In this document: positions 26,295 to 34,359 of the stretch, piece after piece
How the letters are laid out: every line of letters starts with the position of its first letter
Position numbering within the stretch: the first letter of the stretch is position 1
NCBI GenBank assembly: GCA_030066455.1
Contig: JASJBQ010000053.1
Coordinates: 1 to 34,391 of the forward strand
DNA: 34,391 nt
DNA from: Desulfobacterales bacterium
GTDB taxonomy: Bacteria > Desulfobacterota > Desulfobacteria > Desulfobacterales > UBA5852
Reading direction: 5' to 3'
Notes under the pieces: generated by a model
Told to the model about the DNA's origin: nothing
Seen by the model: only the letters and a program-made list of their open reading frames with translations
The model's database searches: none
Translations under genes and position numbers: made by a program

Positions 26295-27625
26295 AGGGCC
26301 TCCTTCGGCAGGTGGGCCCCCAAGGCGCCAAGGTCCGCCGGAGACAGCTCGCGGCCATCCTTGCCCAGCTCACGCCAGACAGCCAGGGCGATATGGTTTA
26401 GCGCAATGACCTGGCCGTCGCCAGCCGCCAGGTAGGCGGCATGCAGGGCGGCGTTGCGGATGTTGCCCCCCGTAAGATTGACGGTCCGACCGAGAAATGC
26501 CGCATCCACCTGATTGCGGCCGGGTGCTCTGGGCGGCAGCAGGCGCTGCCACAGCCGTGTGCGGGCCGTTGCATCGGGCCGGGGAAAATCGACGACCACC
26601 TGGAAGCGACGCGCAAAGGCCGGATCGAGGTGCTGGCGTAGATTGGTGGTGAGAATCACCGGTCCGTGGTGGGATTCGATGCGCGCCAGAAGGTGGCTGA
26701 CCTCCATGTTGGCGTAGCGATCGCGAGCTTCCTTGACCTCACCCCGCTTGCTGAAGAGGCTGTCGGCTTCGTCGAACTGCAGAATCATCGGCTGGTCGTG
26801 GGCCACGTCGAACAGTCGGTTCAGATTTTTTTCCGTTTCTCCGATATACTTGCTCACCAGCCGACCCAAATCGACCCGGAACAGAGGCCAGCCCAATTGG
26901 GTGGCCAGGACAGCCGCTGCAAAGGTTTTCCCCGTGCCAGACGGGCCCGAAAAAAGCGCCACCGGACCGCCGCAATCCTCGCCGCCCCATTCCTGAACCA
27001 CTTTGGTTTTCTGTGTGATCCAGAGGAGATATTCCTGCAGCGCGATCAAGCGGTCCCGCGGAAGAACCAGGTCGTCCCATTCGGCTTCAATCCGGACCCG
27101 GATGGCACCGGGGATATCGCCGCCGACCGGAGGACGTCCGAGCAGGCGGGCGCTCATCCCGGGAGCCGGCCGCAAGGGCTGATAGGGATTGCTGCCGTCG
27201 ATTTCTATCAGCCCGAAGCGCCGCAGCGGTGACGAGTCGGCGATCGCGGCATAGAGTCCCGGGCCTTCTTCAGGCACCACGGCCAGCAGCTCGTGAAGCA
27301 GGGCCGCCGTCGGGTAGGGCTGGGGCGCACCCGGCTGCAGATGCTGAAAAAGCCAGCCCAGACGGGGTTCTGCTTCCGGGGCGAGCACACAGGCCAGCAC
27401 ATCCAGCTCCATGGACGACAAGGCGGCGGGCGATAGGGACACGAGGCCCCGGCCCCGCCGCCGCTGCTGTTCGACCTGGGCCTGAAGCTGCTCCAGGCGC
27501 TCCAGCGCCGTCTGAGACGCCTGACGGTCCCGGCGCGATTCGGAGAGCAGATGCCCCAGTACTTCGATACGCTCCCATTCGACCGCCAGGTGTTCCACGG
27601 AATTTTCAGGGGCCGTCGCCTTCAT
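26288..27625 (-). CDS. AAA+ ATPase of the injection system (Afp15/PVC15-like)
   Basis: This 445-residue protein has an N-terminal helical, winged-helix-like part (to about 200) and one AAA+ module. Walker A is GPSGTGKT (227-234), Walker B is ILQFDEAD (281-288), sensor 1 lies in ILTTNLRQHLDPAF (Asn328) and the arginine pair RR is at 339-340. The domain ends with a small helical lid (NLTGGNIRNAALHAAYLA). It is the conserved eCIS ATPase. In Afp and PVC it is needed for full activity, probably for assembly or cargo loading rather than sheath recycling, since eCIS particles are single-use. It overlaps DUF4255 by four bases and the 89-aa gene by seven. Confidence 0.93.
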   Translation of the reverse strand: MKATAPENSVEHLAVEWERIEVLGHLLSESRRDRQASQTALERLEQLQAQVEQQRRRGRGLVSLSPAALSSMELDVLACVLAPEAEPRLGWLFQHLQPGAPQPYPTAALLHELLAVVPEEGPGLYAAIADSSPLRRFGLIEIDGSNPYQPLRPAPGMSARLLGRPPVGGDIPGAIRVRIEAEWDDLVLPRDRLIALQEYLLWITQKTKVVQEWGGEDCGGPVALFSGPSGTGKTFAAAVLATQLGWPLFRVDLGRLVSKYIGETEKNLNRLFDVAHDQPMILQFDEADSLFSKRGEVKEARDRYANMEVSHLLARIESHHGPVILTTNLRQHLDPAFARRFQVVVDFPRPDATARTRLWQRLLPPRAPGRNQVDAAFLGRTVNLTGGNIRNAALHAAYLAAGDGQVIALNHIALAVWRELGKDGRELSPADLGALGAHLPKEALC

Positions 27626-28653
27626 TGGGCGTCCTCGAAAACGGTGACAAGCAAGGGGTTGCTTCGCACCGTGGCGGACAGGCCGTCGCCGGCGCGAAGA
27701 TAGACACGCTCGGCGTAGAGCACCGCCTGGCCGGTCTCTCCGGCCTCGAAGGGCAGGGCGAACGAGGTCGTGGTGGCTGCAGCGGCCTTGGCCGGGTCAA
27801 TGGCCGGGTCCGTGACCGTCGCTTCCCGGGTCGTGTCCTGCCGCGCCCAGCCCATGGTCCCGGTCCACTTTTCCCAGGCCAGGGTCACCACATCGTCCAC
27901 CTTGCCGGCCACCCAGACCGCGGGCACAAACTGCTGCAGATCGACGCTGTCTTTGGCAAAGACCAGGCTTTGCGCGCATTGCCCCTCATGAACAAGGGCT
28001 ATGGCCGGGGCCCAATCCTCCCGGGTGACGTCGACCGCGGTAAAGATAACCGGGGGTGTCGACACCGCTCCGGTGAAGGGTGCGCGGCGTGTGGTCATGT
28101 CGGCGCGAATCTGGGTGCCCAAGGCGCCGACCAGCGGGCTGCCGGTGCTTCGCCGGGACGGGACAACCGGGGCCAGCGACATCTCGTAGGCGACCGACGG
28201 CCGATAGCTGACATCGCCCTGGGTCGACCAGATGTGGTTGAGATCGTCCGGATTCAACGCCTGGAAGATCACCTGCAACCGCAGCGTCTCGTCTTCCACT
28301 TCCAAGGAATCCAGCAAGGGGGTTTCGTGAAAAAGGCGCATGACCTCGCCCAGCAGTCGCAGATCGTTCTCACCGGAGCTGATGTTGTCCTCTGCAATAC
28401 CGAAGCCGGTCACCAAACATTGCAGTCTGAGCCACCAGGTATCAGTGGGGTCGACGTCCGGGAAGAACCCTGACGGTTCAATACGGTAAAAGAAAAGATT
28501 GATATGATGTTCGCCTCCGGAGGCACCGGGTACCGCATCCGCCGGATTGCCGATCATGACACGGATGGAGTTGGCACTGGCGTCGAGACCGGTGCTGACG
28601 AAATTGGCGATCGATCGGCAGATTTGCGATAGCGATGAGGTTGGGAGCGGCAT
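27622..28653 (-). CDS. DUF4255 tail terminator (Afp16/PVC16-like)
   Basis: This 343-residue protein has the DUF4255 pattern: ICRSIANFVSTGLDASANSIRVMIGNP, HHINLFFYRIEPSGFFPDVDPTDTWWLRLQCLVTGFG and LRLLGEVMRLFHETPLL, then YEMSLAPVVPS. In Afp/PVC such proteins cap the distal end of the tube and sheath and fix particle length. The C-terminal half, about 150 residues of beta-rich sequence (ERVYLRAGDGLSATVRSNPLLVTVFE), is an extension that may be a separate Ig-like domain. It starts three bases after the Pro-rich gene and overlaps the ATPase gene by four. Confidence 0.9.
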   Translation of the reverse strand: MPLPTSSLSQICRSIANFVSTGLDASANSIRVMIGNPADAVPGASGGEHHINLFFYRIEPSGFFPDVDPTDTWWLRLQCLVTGFGIAEDNISSGENDLRLLGEVMRLFHETPLLDSLEVEDETLRLQVIFQALNPDDLNHIWSTQGDVSYRPSVAYEMSLAPVVPSRRSTGSPLVGALGTQIRADMTTRRAPFTGAVSTPPVIFTAVDVTREDWAPAIALVHEGQCAQSLVFAKDSVDLQQFVPAVWVAGKVDDVVTLAWEKWTGTMGWARQDTTREATVTDPAIDPAKAAAATTTSFALPFEAGETGQAVLYAERVYLRAGDGLSATVRSNPLLVTVFEDAQ

Positions 28654-28656
28654 GGT

Positions 28657-29793
28657 TCAAAGGTTCCTCAAATAGTGACGACTGGCGATATGGTTGCGTA
28701 TCCCGAGGGTGCGCTCCGCTTTTCGAGGCGGACTTTCAGGGGCCGTCACCACCACTTCGAGCAGCCCGATCCGCACCGCGGGAGCTTCCGCCTCCGCGCC
28801 TGGCGCTTCGGCCGGTCGGTTCGGCGCCTGGCCCGTGCGTTCCCTTTCATGCTGCGGGGCTGGCACGGCTGCAACGGACGGCATTATCGCCGCGCTCTCC
28901 TCGCGGGCCGTGAATCCGTCCTCTTTCCTTTCGGGCGAGGCGTCCGGCGGCTGCTCCATCGGGGTGAGGATGACAGCCGCCGGCATCGGCTGTTCCCGTG
29001 TATTCGTGTCCGCTACAGCGGATCGGGGCATCGGCATCTCAAACGCTTCGTTTGTATGCGGCTTGGCTTCAAGAGGCAGCGGGGCGTCAACGGTGTTCGC
29101 GTCCGGCGCTGCCGCGGCGTGCGGAATGTTATCGCTTGCGGCTGCCCCCGAGGCAGGCCTCATGGGCGGGGCCGCTTCGGCTGGAGGCAGGTTTGATGCG
29201 CTCGAAAGGGGTGCGGTGACGGGTTGAGCCGTTAGACCGGGCTTTAGCGATATGCTTTCATTTAAGCTTTCGACCGGTTCATGCCTGCGGTCGTCCGCGC
29301 GCCTTGAAGACTCCGCTTTACGCTTTTTCCCCAATGCCTGATCGGACAACGGTTCGATGAAGACGGGTTCGTTCCGGCGGCGTGTGCGCTTCTTTGTTTG
29401 CAGGCCGGTTGCCGCTCGCTGTTCCGGGGGGCCGGCGGAGGGGGGCATCACGGGTTCCGAACGGTCGTTATAGCGCGTAGCCGTCTCAACGGATCCGGTC
29501 GGTTGGATGGTATCGGCCGATGAAGGAACCAACGGCTTACGGGCGGAAGACATCGGGGGCGTAGAATGGGTCGGTCCATGGCCCAGGGATAGGGGGGCTG
29601 TATGCGATTTCCTGCCTTCCGGATCGGCGGTTACGGTGTTCTTACGGCCGGGCTCCGATGGGCCTTCTGCCGTCTTGGCTGGGTGACCATCCGTGGGAAT
29701 CACGACAGCCGCCGCACTGCGGTCGGATAGGGTACTTCTTGCCGCCGGCGGTGGACGTTGGCTGTCTCGGATTATAGCGGCAAAAAAGCCCAT
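28657..29793 (-). CDS. Pro/Ala-rich, largely disordered protein with a conserved C-terminal tail
   Basis: This 378-residue protein is dominated by Pro, Ala, Ser, Glu and Arg with no hydrophobic core, so most of it is predicted disordered. Only the ends look folded: the start MGFFAAIIRDSQRPPPAARS and the end VRIGLLEVVVTAPESPP followed by GIRNHIASRHYLRNL. Similar C-terminal tails (a short strand, a Pro-rich linker, then a helix ending Tyr-Leu-Arg) occur on Pro-rich proteins at this place in other eCIS and phage-tail clusters. ATG 29793 is preceded by AAAGAAGA. It sits between the zinc-ribbon baseplate gene and the tail terminator. No function can be assigned; a linker, chaperone-like or length-related role is possible. 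Confidence 0.72.
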   Translation of the reverse strand: MGFFAAIIRDSQRPPPAARSTLSDRSAAAVVIPTDGHPAKTAEGPSEPGRKNTVTADPEGRKSHTAPLSLGHGPTHSTPPMSSARKPLVPSSADTIQPTGSVETATRYNDRSEPVMPPSAGPPEQRAATGLQTKKRTRRRNEPVFIEPLSDQALGKKRKAESSRRADDRRHEPVESLNESISLKPGLTAQPVTAPLSSASNLPPAEAAPPMRPASGAAASDNIPHAAAAPDANTVDAPLPLEAKPHTNEAFEMPMPRSAVADTNTREQPMPAAVILTPMEQPPDASPERKEDGFTAREESAAIMPSVAAVPAPQHERERTGQAPNRPAEAPGAEAEAPAVRIGLLEVVVTAPESPPRKAERTLGIRNHIASRHYLRNL

Positions 29794-29865
29794 TGACGGT
29801 CTTCTTTCTGGATGGGCCGTACGCTAGGCGCCATCCAATCCGAGCGGTCGGAAGCCGGCTCGAAT

Positions 29866-30693
29866 TCAGTTTGTCATACCGCGGGCCTGGTCGATCAGCT
29901 GCAGGTAGCGTCGGCGGCGGTTTCTGGACAGGGAGAGAATTTCGGCCTCGCTCCAGTGGTAAGTGCTCGCAATGGTATGGACGTCCGTGCTGATCGCCTC
30001 GCTCCAGCCGTTCAGGACCAGGTATGGATCGACGCCCACCGTATTGGCTTCATGGCAGACCGGGCAGTGCACCTGAAGGGCGGAAGTGACTTCCGGCGCG
30101 ACGTCTTCCAATGCGGCCTCCACCTTTCGCATGTCATCGGGATCAAGGGCCGCGATCCACGCTGCGGCCGGCCCTGCATCGGGGTCTTTGATTTCCAGCA
30201 GACATCTTTCCATCAGGACCCTTTCCGCCGTCTGTTCCGGGGGGATGGTGGCCATGGCTTTCTGGTCGGCACCGTTGGGCACGCGCCAGGTAGCGGTACC
30301 GTTGGAAGTGGCAACCGTTGCAAAGGGGTAGCCGTCCCCGGACGGTTTGACCGGCAGTTCCGATGCGCGGATCGAAAAGTCGAACGGCGCCTTGCAGCGG
30401 GTGCAAGCGGCCGTCATCCACACCGCGTCCATTCCCAACCATCCCGACAATTGCTGCATCAGGAACTGGCGGTCGCCCACACTCAAACGGTCGATCAGGG
30501 CCGCTGTCGCCGCATGGGGATGCAGATGTTTCAAGGCCGCCGTCAACACGCGCGTCACTATTTCCGGCAGGGATGCGGCCGCATCCAGGGAGGCCTCGGC
30601 CACCGCGAGTTCGACCGCCCCGGTCAGGGGCTTGAACCCGAACCCGCGCGACAGCTTGCCCGCGTTCCAAAGTCCGCCAGGCAGCTTCATCAT
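29866..30693 (-). CDS. T4-baseplate-like zinc-ribbon protein
   Basis: This 275-residue protein starts at ATG 30693, which overlaps the tube stop codon in ATGA; the frame is open further upstream but inside the tube gene. It begins MMKLPGGLWNAGKLSRGFGFKP and has paired CxxC motifs, CTRC (97-100) and CPVC (210-213), suited to binding one zinc. A helical segment near 40-90 (LIDRLSVGDRQFLMQQL) precedes them. The last 40 residues read DVHTIASTYHWSEAEILSLSRNRRRRYL, the pattern of small Afp6/PVC6-type proteins and of gp51-like baseplate proteins. It matches the T4_baseplate family found after tube genes in eCIS. It likely acts in baseplate or tube assembly. Confidence 0.85.
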   Translation of the reverse strand: MMKLPGGLWNAGKLSRGFGFKPLTGAVELAVAEASLDAAASLPEIVTRVLTAALKHLHPHAATAALIDRLSVGDRQFLMQQLSGWLGMDAVWMTAACTRCKAPFDFSIRASELPVKPSGDGYPFATVATSNGTATWRVPNGADQKAMATIPPEQTAERVLMERCLLEIKDPDAGPAAAWIAALDPDDMRKVEAALEDVAPEVTSALQVHCPVCHEANTVGVDPYLVLNGWSEAISTDVHTIASTYHWSEAEILSLSRNRRRRYLQLIDQARGMTN

Positions 30694-31199
30694 GACTCGG
30701 CAGGCTCGGAAACGCCGGTGTCGCGCTGCCAGCCCTCGTGCTGCAGGGTAATGGTCTGGATGCCCACCGTGTTCATGGAACCCGCATCCAGATCGGGGAG
30801 ACCCTGAAAGTCGGAGACCCAGGCCCGGAAGAGCTTGTAGGAAATCGCGACCTGGCCCTGCAGGTTGAGGACGTTGATGATGATGTCCTTGCGAAAGTTT
30901 TTGAGCGACATGGCGCCATCCCCCTCGATGTTGTTCACCAGGTTGGCCCAATTCTCGAATACCGGGTCGTGGGTCAGGCCCTGCTCGAGCGTGACGGCTT
31001 CGTAGCTAGTGCCGCCGGGCAGGATTCGCTCGTGGGAAGGATCATTGGAAGCGCGCCATTTGACCGGCTCGGTTTTCTTCTTGAGCGCGCCCATTTTCTT
31101 GAGACCCGCCACAATCTGTCCGTCGATGACGACTTGAAATTTGAAGGTCCGATAGGGGTCGTGGCGGTGTGCATTCACGGGAAAAAGCGGAGCTGCCAT
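30690..31199 (-). CDS. Inner tube protein (Hcp/gp19-like, Afp1-like)
   Basis: This 169-residue protein has NAHRHDPYRTFKFQVVIDGQIVAGLKKMG, RILPGGTSYEAVTLEQGLTHDPVFENWANLV and DIIINVLNLQGQVAISYKLFRAWVSDFQGLPDLDAG, then TVGIQTITLQHEGW. This is the standard T4-like phage tail tube of eCIS, which stacks as hexameric rings inside the sheath. AAAGGAGGAG lies just upstream of the ATG, one of the strongest ribosome-binding sites in the operon, as expected for a high-copy protein. Only one tube gene is present, whereas Afp and PVC have two. Confidence 0.94.
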   Translation of the reverse strand: MAAPLFPVNAHRHDPYRTFKFQVVIDGQIVAGLKKMGALKKKTEPVKWRASNDPSHERILPGGTSYEAVTLEQGLTHDPVFENWANLVNNIEGDGAMSLKNFRKDIIINVLNLQGQVAISYKLFRAWVSDFQGLPDLDAGSMNTVGIQTITLQHEGWQRDTGVSEPAES

Positions 31200-31211
31200 T
31201 TCTCTCCTCCT

Positions 31212-33170
31212 TTACTGTTGCGCAACCTTCTGCTGAATGCGAACGATGACGAACTCAGCCGGTTTGAGCGGTGCAAACCCAACGATCACGATGACCTGGC
31301 CGCGATCGATGTCGCCCTGGGTCATGGTGTCGCCCAGGCCGCAGCGGACAAAATAAGCGTCGGAGGCCTTCTGCCCTTGAAACGCGCCGGCCCGGAACAG
31401 TCCGTCCATGAACGAGCCGATATTGATCCGCAGGGAGGCCCAGAGGTTGTGGTCGTTGGGCTCGAAAACCGCCCACTGGATGCCGTTGTAAATGCTCTGC
31501 TCGATCATGATGGCGGTACGCCGCACCGGCACGTAGCGCCATTCCGGGTCCGCCCTGGTGGCCAGGGTTCGCGTGCCCCAGATCACCGGTCCGAAGCCGG
31601 GCATGGATCGCAGGCAGTTGATACCCAAGGGATTGAGCTGATCCTGTTCCCCGTCCTCGACCGGGAATTGCAGACCGGCCACACCGAGCAAGGACGTTTC
31701 CACGCCTGCCGGGGCTTTCCAGACCCCTCGTTTGGCGTCGATCTTGGACCACATGCCGGCGGTGAAACCGCTGGGGCCTACCAGAAGGTTCGCCGGCACA
31801 CCGGGATTGGTCTCGACATGGTAAAAGGGGTTGCTGACCTTGATCCAGGGGTAATAGACCACGGCGTAGGTTTTGGGGCTGAAGCTCAAATCCTTAACAC
31901 TCTTCTCGGTATTCAGCAGGACGCCCTCGGGCGGATCGATGATGACCATGCGGCTTTTCATCTTCTCCGCATGCCCGATGGCGTCGGAAATAATCTCTAT
32001 TTCCGGGGTCGTGTTCCAGGTTTGACCGGGCAAGCAGATGATGCTGATATCCCGATACTTCTCAAAGGCCGCAAATATATCTTGATAGTCCGCCCGCAGC
32101 GGCGGGTTGCCGTTGGTAGCGTCATCAAGGGAAACTTTCCAGGTCGTGCCGGACGGCGTGCCGGACAGCAGCTGATTCAGGGATTCCTGGCCGGTGCGCT
32201 CGGTTCCTTCCCGGTCCACCCCCAGCAGCAGGTCTGCCGCGGCATCGGTGGTATCTCCCGGGCCTGTCACCACGACCGCGGAGGTCGACAATCGGGACCC
32301 GGAAGTGAGCGTCAACTGATCGCCGGCGGCGGTGCAGGTAAAGTCCTTCACTGCATCGTTGTCCTGAATTTGACCGCGGACCATCGTCTGGATAACGGCG
32401 GCCACGTCGGTTATCTCGCTCCCGGTATCGAAGTCATCTGCGGCAAAGGAGAACGTGCGGTCACTGCCGTCCACCGAAACGATAAGGGTCTTGCCGTTGA
32501 GACCGCTGAAATCGACATCGTCGCCAAGGCCCTGGCTGATACTCACACCCAGCAGGTAGGGGGTGATGTCCTGGACTTTCACCCGGACCAGCTGAGAGGC
32601 GTCGTCGACTTTACCCTCGATGAAGTCGGGCGCTTGGTCATCGGCCACTGTGAGATCGCTGAATGTTTCCAACGCGATGAAATTGCTCTGCGCATCCAAC
32701 ACCCCCACTTCCAGAATGAAATGCTCAGTGCTGTCAGGCTTTGGCTTGAACTCTAATTCAATGGCGTCGCCCCATTCACCGGGGTTGACGGCGCTGAATT
32801 TGATCAGTTGGGTGGCATCGATCGGATGTTCGAGAAACCCTTCGGCCGGTGTGGCGGAAGGCACGGGCAGCAGCGGATTGGTTCGATCAACTTCGACGAT
32901 GCGGACGATGTAAGCGGCGGTGCCGCCGTTCAGGAAGAAATTGTATACGGCCAACCCCATAGGATCACCGACAGGGGCCATAGCTTCGTCCCTGATACCG
33001 CCGAACTTTTCCTCGTAGGTGTCCCATTTGAAAATCAAGGTCGGTTCCGCTACCGGCCCACGGGTCGTGTACCCGACAAAGGCCGCGGTGGATGTCCCGA
33101 CCCCCTCGATGGGTTTGACCCCACTGGGGATCTCCTCGATATAGACTCCCGGATGAAGATAGCTGGGCAT
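31212..33170 (-). CDS. Contractile sheath protein (Afp2-like)
   Basis: This 652-residue protein opens MPSYLHPGVYIEEIPSGV and continues IEGVGTSTAAFVGYTTRGP, the classic phage tail sheath start. It ends SLRINIGSFMDGLFRAGAFQGQKASDAYFVRCG with IVIVGFAPLKPAEFVIVRIQQ, the C-terminal handshake domain. The central part has IICLPGQTWN and DAKRGVWKAPAG. Between about residues 220 and 315 is a Thr/Asp-rich beta insertion (LNGKTLIVSVDGSDRTFSFA to VVTGPGDTTDAAADLL) resembling surface domains of DUF3383-type sheaths. Contraction of its hexamers drives the tube through the target envelope. GGAGAGG precedes the ATG. It is the first gene of the operon and the only sheath gene; Afp and PVC have three. Confidence 0.95.
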   Translation of the reverse strand: MPSYLHPGVYIEEIPSGVKPIEGVGTSTAAFVGYTTRGPVAEPTLIFKWDTYEEKFGGIRDEAMAPVGDPMGLAVYNFFLNGGTAAYIVRIVEVDRTNPLLPVPSATPAEGFLEHPIDATQLIKFSAVNPGEWGDAIELEFKPKPDSTEHFILEVGVLDAQSNFIALETFSDLTVADDQAPDFIEGKVDDASQLVRVKVQDITPYLLGVSISQGLGDDVDFSGLNGKTLIVSVDGSDRTFSFAADDFDTGSEITDVAAVIQTMVRGQIQDNDAVKDFTCTAAGDQLTLTSGSRLSTSAVVVTGPGDTTDAAADLLLGVDREGTERTGQESLNQLLSGTPSGTTWKVSLDDATNGNPPLRADYQDIFAAFEKYRDISIICLPGQTWNTTPEIEIISDAIGHAEKMKSRMVIIDPPEGVLLNTEKSVKDLSFSPKTYAVVYYPWIKVSNPFYHVETNPGVPANLLVGPSGFTAGMWSKIDAKRGVWKAPAGVETSLLGVAGLQFPVEDGEQDQLNPLGINCLRSMPGFGPVIWGTRTLATRADPEWRYVPVRRTAIMIEQSIYNGIQWAVFEPNDHNLWASLRINIGSFMDGLFRAGAFQGQKASDAYFVRCGLGDTMTQGDIDRGQVIVIVGFAPLKPAEFVIVRIQQKVAQQ

Positions 33171-34134
33171 GTCCCTCTCCTTTCACTGACAAATACTTCC
33201 CTCTGCCAAGATACTTGCATGCCGCTTCGGATAACCCGTCAGCGACCGCCATGACCGGCGGAAACCGCACGCAAGGTCGGAGGCAATTAAAGCCGTATCA
33301 TGCTTACTTTCTAAAATAGGGCCGGCGGGCTCTCAGGCCGATGGCTCAGGTCTAATAGTAGAGCAAGAGAAGACGTGGGAAACCGTTGGAACTTAGCACT
33401 CTTGCGCTCACCTGGCCTGGATGCACAACTGAAATTTAAAACAACAGATCACCTGATGGATCTATACATCGGTAGAAGGGCTATATAGAAGAGGCGCTAG
33501 AGAAATCGTTACAGGTCCAGACGCACAGGAGATACAATCAGATCCAAATATAATGTATTCCGTTTGACATCACAAACATGAGTCGCCTTACAATAGGCAT
33601 CCATTATGGGGAATAATACAAACCGTTGCAGGCGAAGACAACCTGGTGTTACGTTTATTTACGATGGCTTGTAACTTTAGATTATCTAAATTAATTATTC
33701 TGTAATACTTAACACTTATGACGATAAACAGGGTTCTCGGGGTTGTCCATAGTCAATCAAAAAAAAAAGTTAGACAAAAAAATCGGATTTTTTCTGGATG
33801 CCCGGAAATAGTGAACGGATTTGCATCCGAATGTAAAATCGGCGGGTTGGGCGGCAGTAAGGCGCTTGCACGCCCTGTCATATCCAAACTGAAATCGCTC
33901 TTGTGAAAATCCAGGTATGAATTCAATGTCGTTGAATCAAGCCATCGGCGCGTATTGGAAATAGTATCTTCATGGTTTGACCTTAAGATTTCATGGCTAT
34001 TTACTTCCTGACCTGATCAGTTCTGCTGCTATCGGGAAAAACGGTGCAGATCGGCCCTCAAAATATCTGATAGATTTGACCGTGTTAAAAAAACATGAAT
34101 GCACTAAGTTTTTGTATTTTGGACGGTCAACACA
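33171..34134. other. Gene-free region upstream of the eCIS operon
   Basis: Just under 1 kb separates the sheath start from the transposase remnant. The first 250 bases are moderately GC-rich; the rest is AT-rich with homopolymer runs. No open frame looks like a real gene on either strand. The operon promoter should lie here on the minus strand. I found no convincing sigma70 or sigma54 element; the best -10 is TTTAAT near 33285, with a poor -35. A perfect 15-base palindrome lies at 33676-33690. Confidence 0.55.
33676..33690. promoter_or_regulatory. Perfect 7+1+7 palindrome, candidate operator
   Basis: The sequence TTTAGATTATCTAAA is a perfect inverted repeat around a central T, in AT-rich DNA about 500 bases upstream of the sheath gene. 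Its size and symmetry fit a site for a dimeric regulator, but no promoter or regulator gene is linked to it in the window, and an AT-rich palindrome can arise by chance. Confidence 0.3.
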
Positions 34135-34359
34135 ATGCAGGACGGTATCCATGAACGCGAAGATCGTAAAGGAAGAAAAAAAACGCGAACCCAAGATGGC
34201 AGAAAGCTGAGGTGCTATCGGCGCAGATGGAAGGTGGAGCGCCTGTTTGCCTGGCTTCAAAACTTTAGGCGCCTGATTGTACGCTATGAATACCATGTAG
34301 AGAATTTCCTGGCGATGGTTCACCTTGGTTGTATCAAAATACTACTTAAATTTTTCTGA
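34135..34359 (+). pseudogene. IS5-family transposase, 3' remnant
   Basis: The 74-codon frame contains [41 protein letters not shown] and ends [12 protein letters not shown]. This is the C-terminal part of the DDE transposase of IS5-type elements, with the catalytic Glu region in [11 protein letters not shown]. The upstream catalytic Asp residues and the rest of the gene are absent; the preceding kilobase has no matching frame, so it is a 5'-deleted fragment. No terminal inverted repeat could be established. It marks past insertion at the edge of the eCIS locus. Confidence 0.82.

Noticed and set aside
29866..30951. Longer start for the zinc-ribbon baseplate gene at 30951.
   Set aside because: The extra 86 codons lie inside the tube gene and are low-quality sequence; the ATGA overlap at 30693 gives the typical protein start.
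30738..32756. Long open frame on the plus strand opposite the sheath and tube genes (about 670 codons).
   Set aside because: It is antisense to two clearly recognised genes, has no family resemblance and is explained by GC-rich codon bias leaving few stops on the opposite strand.
33564..33604. TTGACA and TACAAT on the plus strand.
   Set aside because: The spacing is 19 bases and no gene follows on that strand; likely chance in AT-rich DNA.
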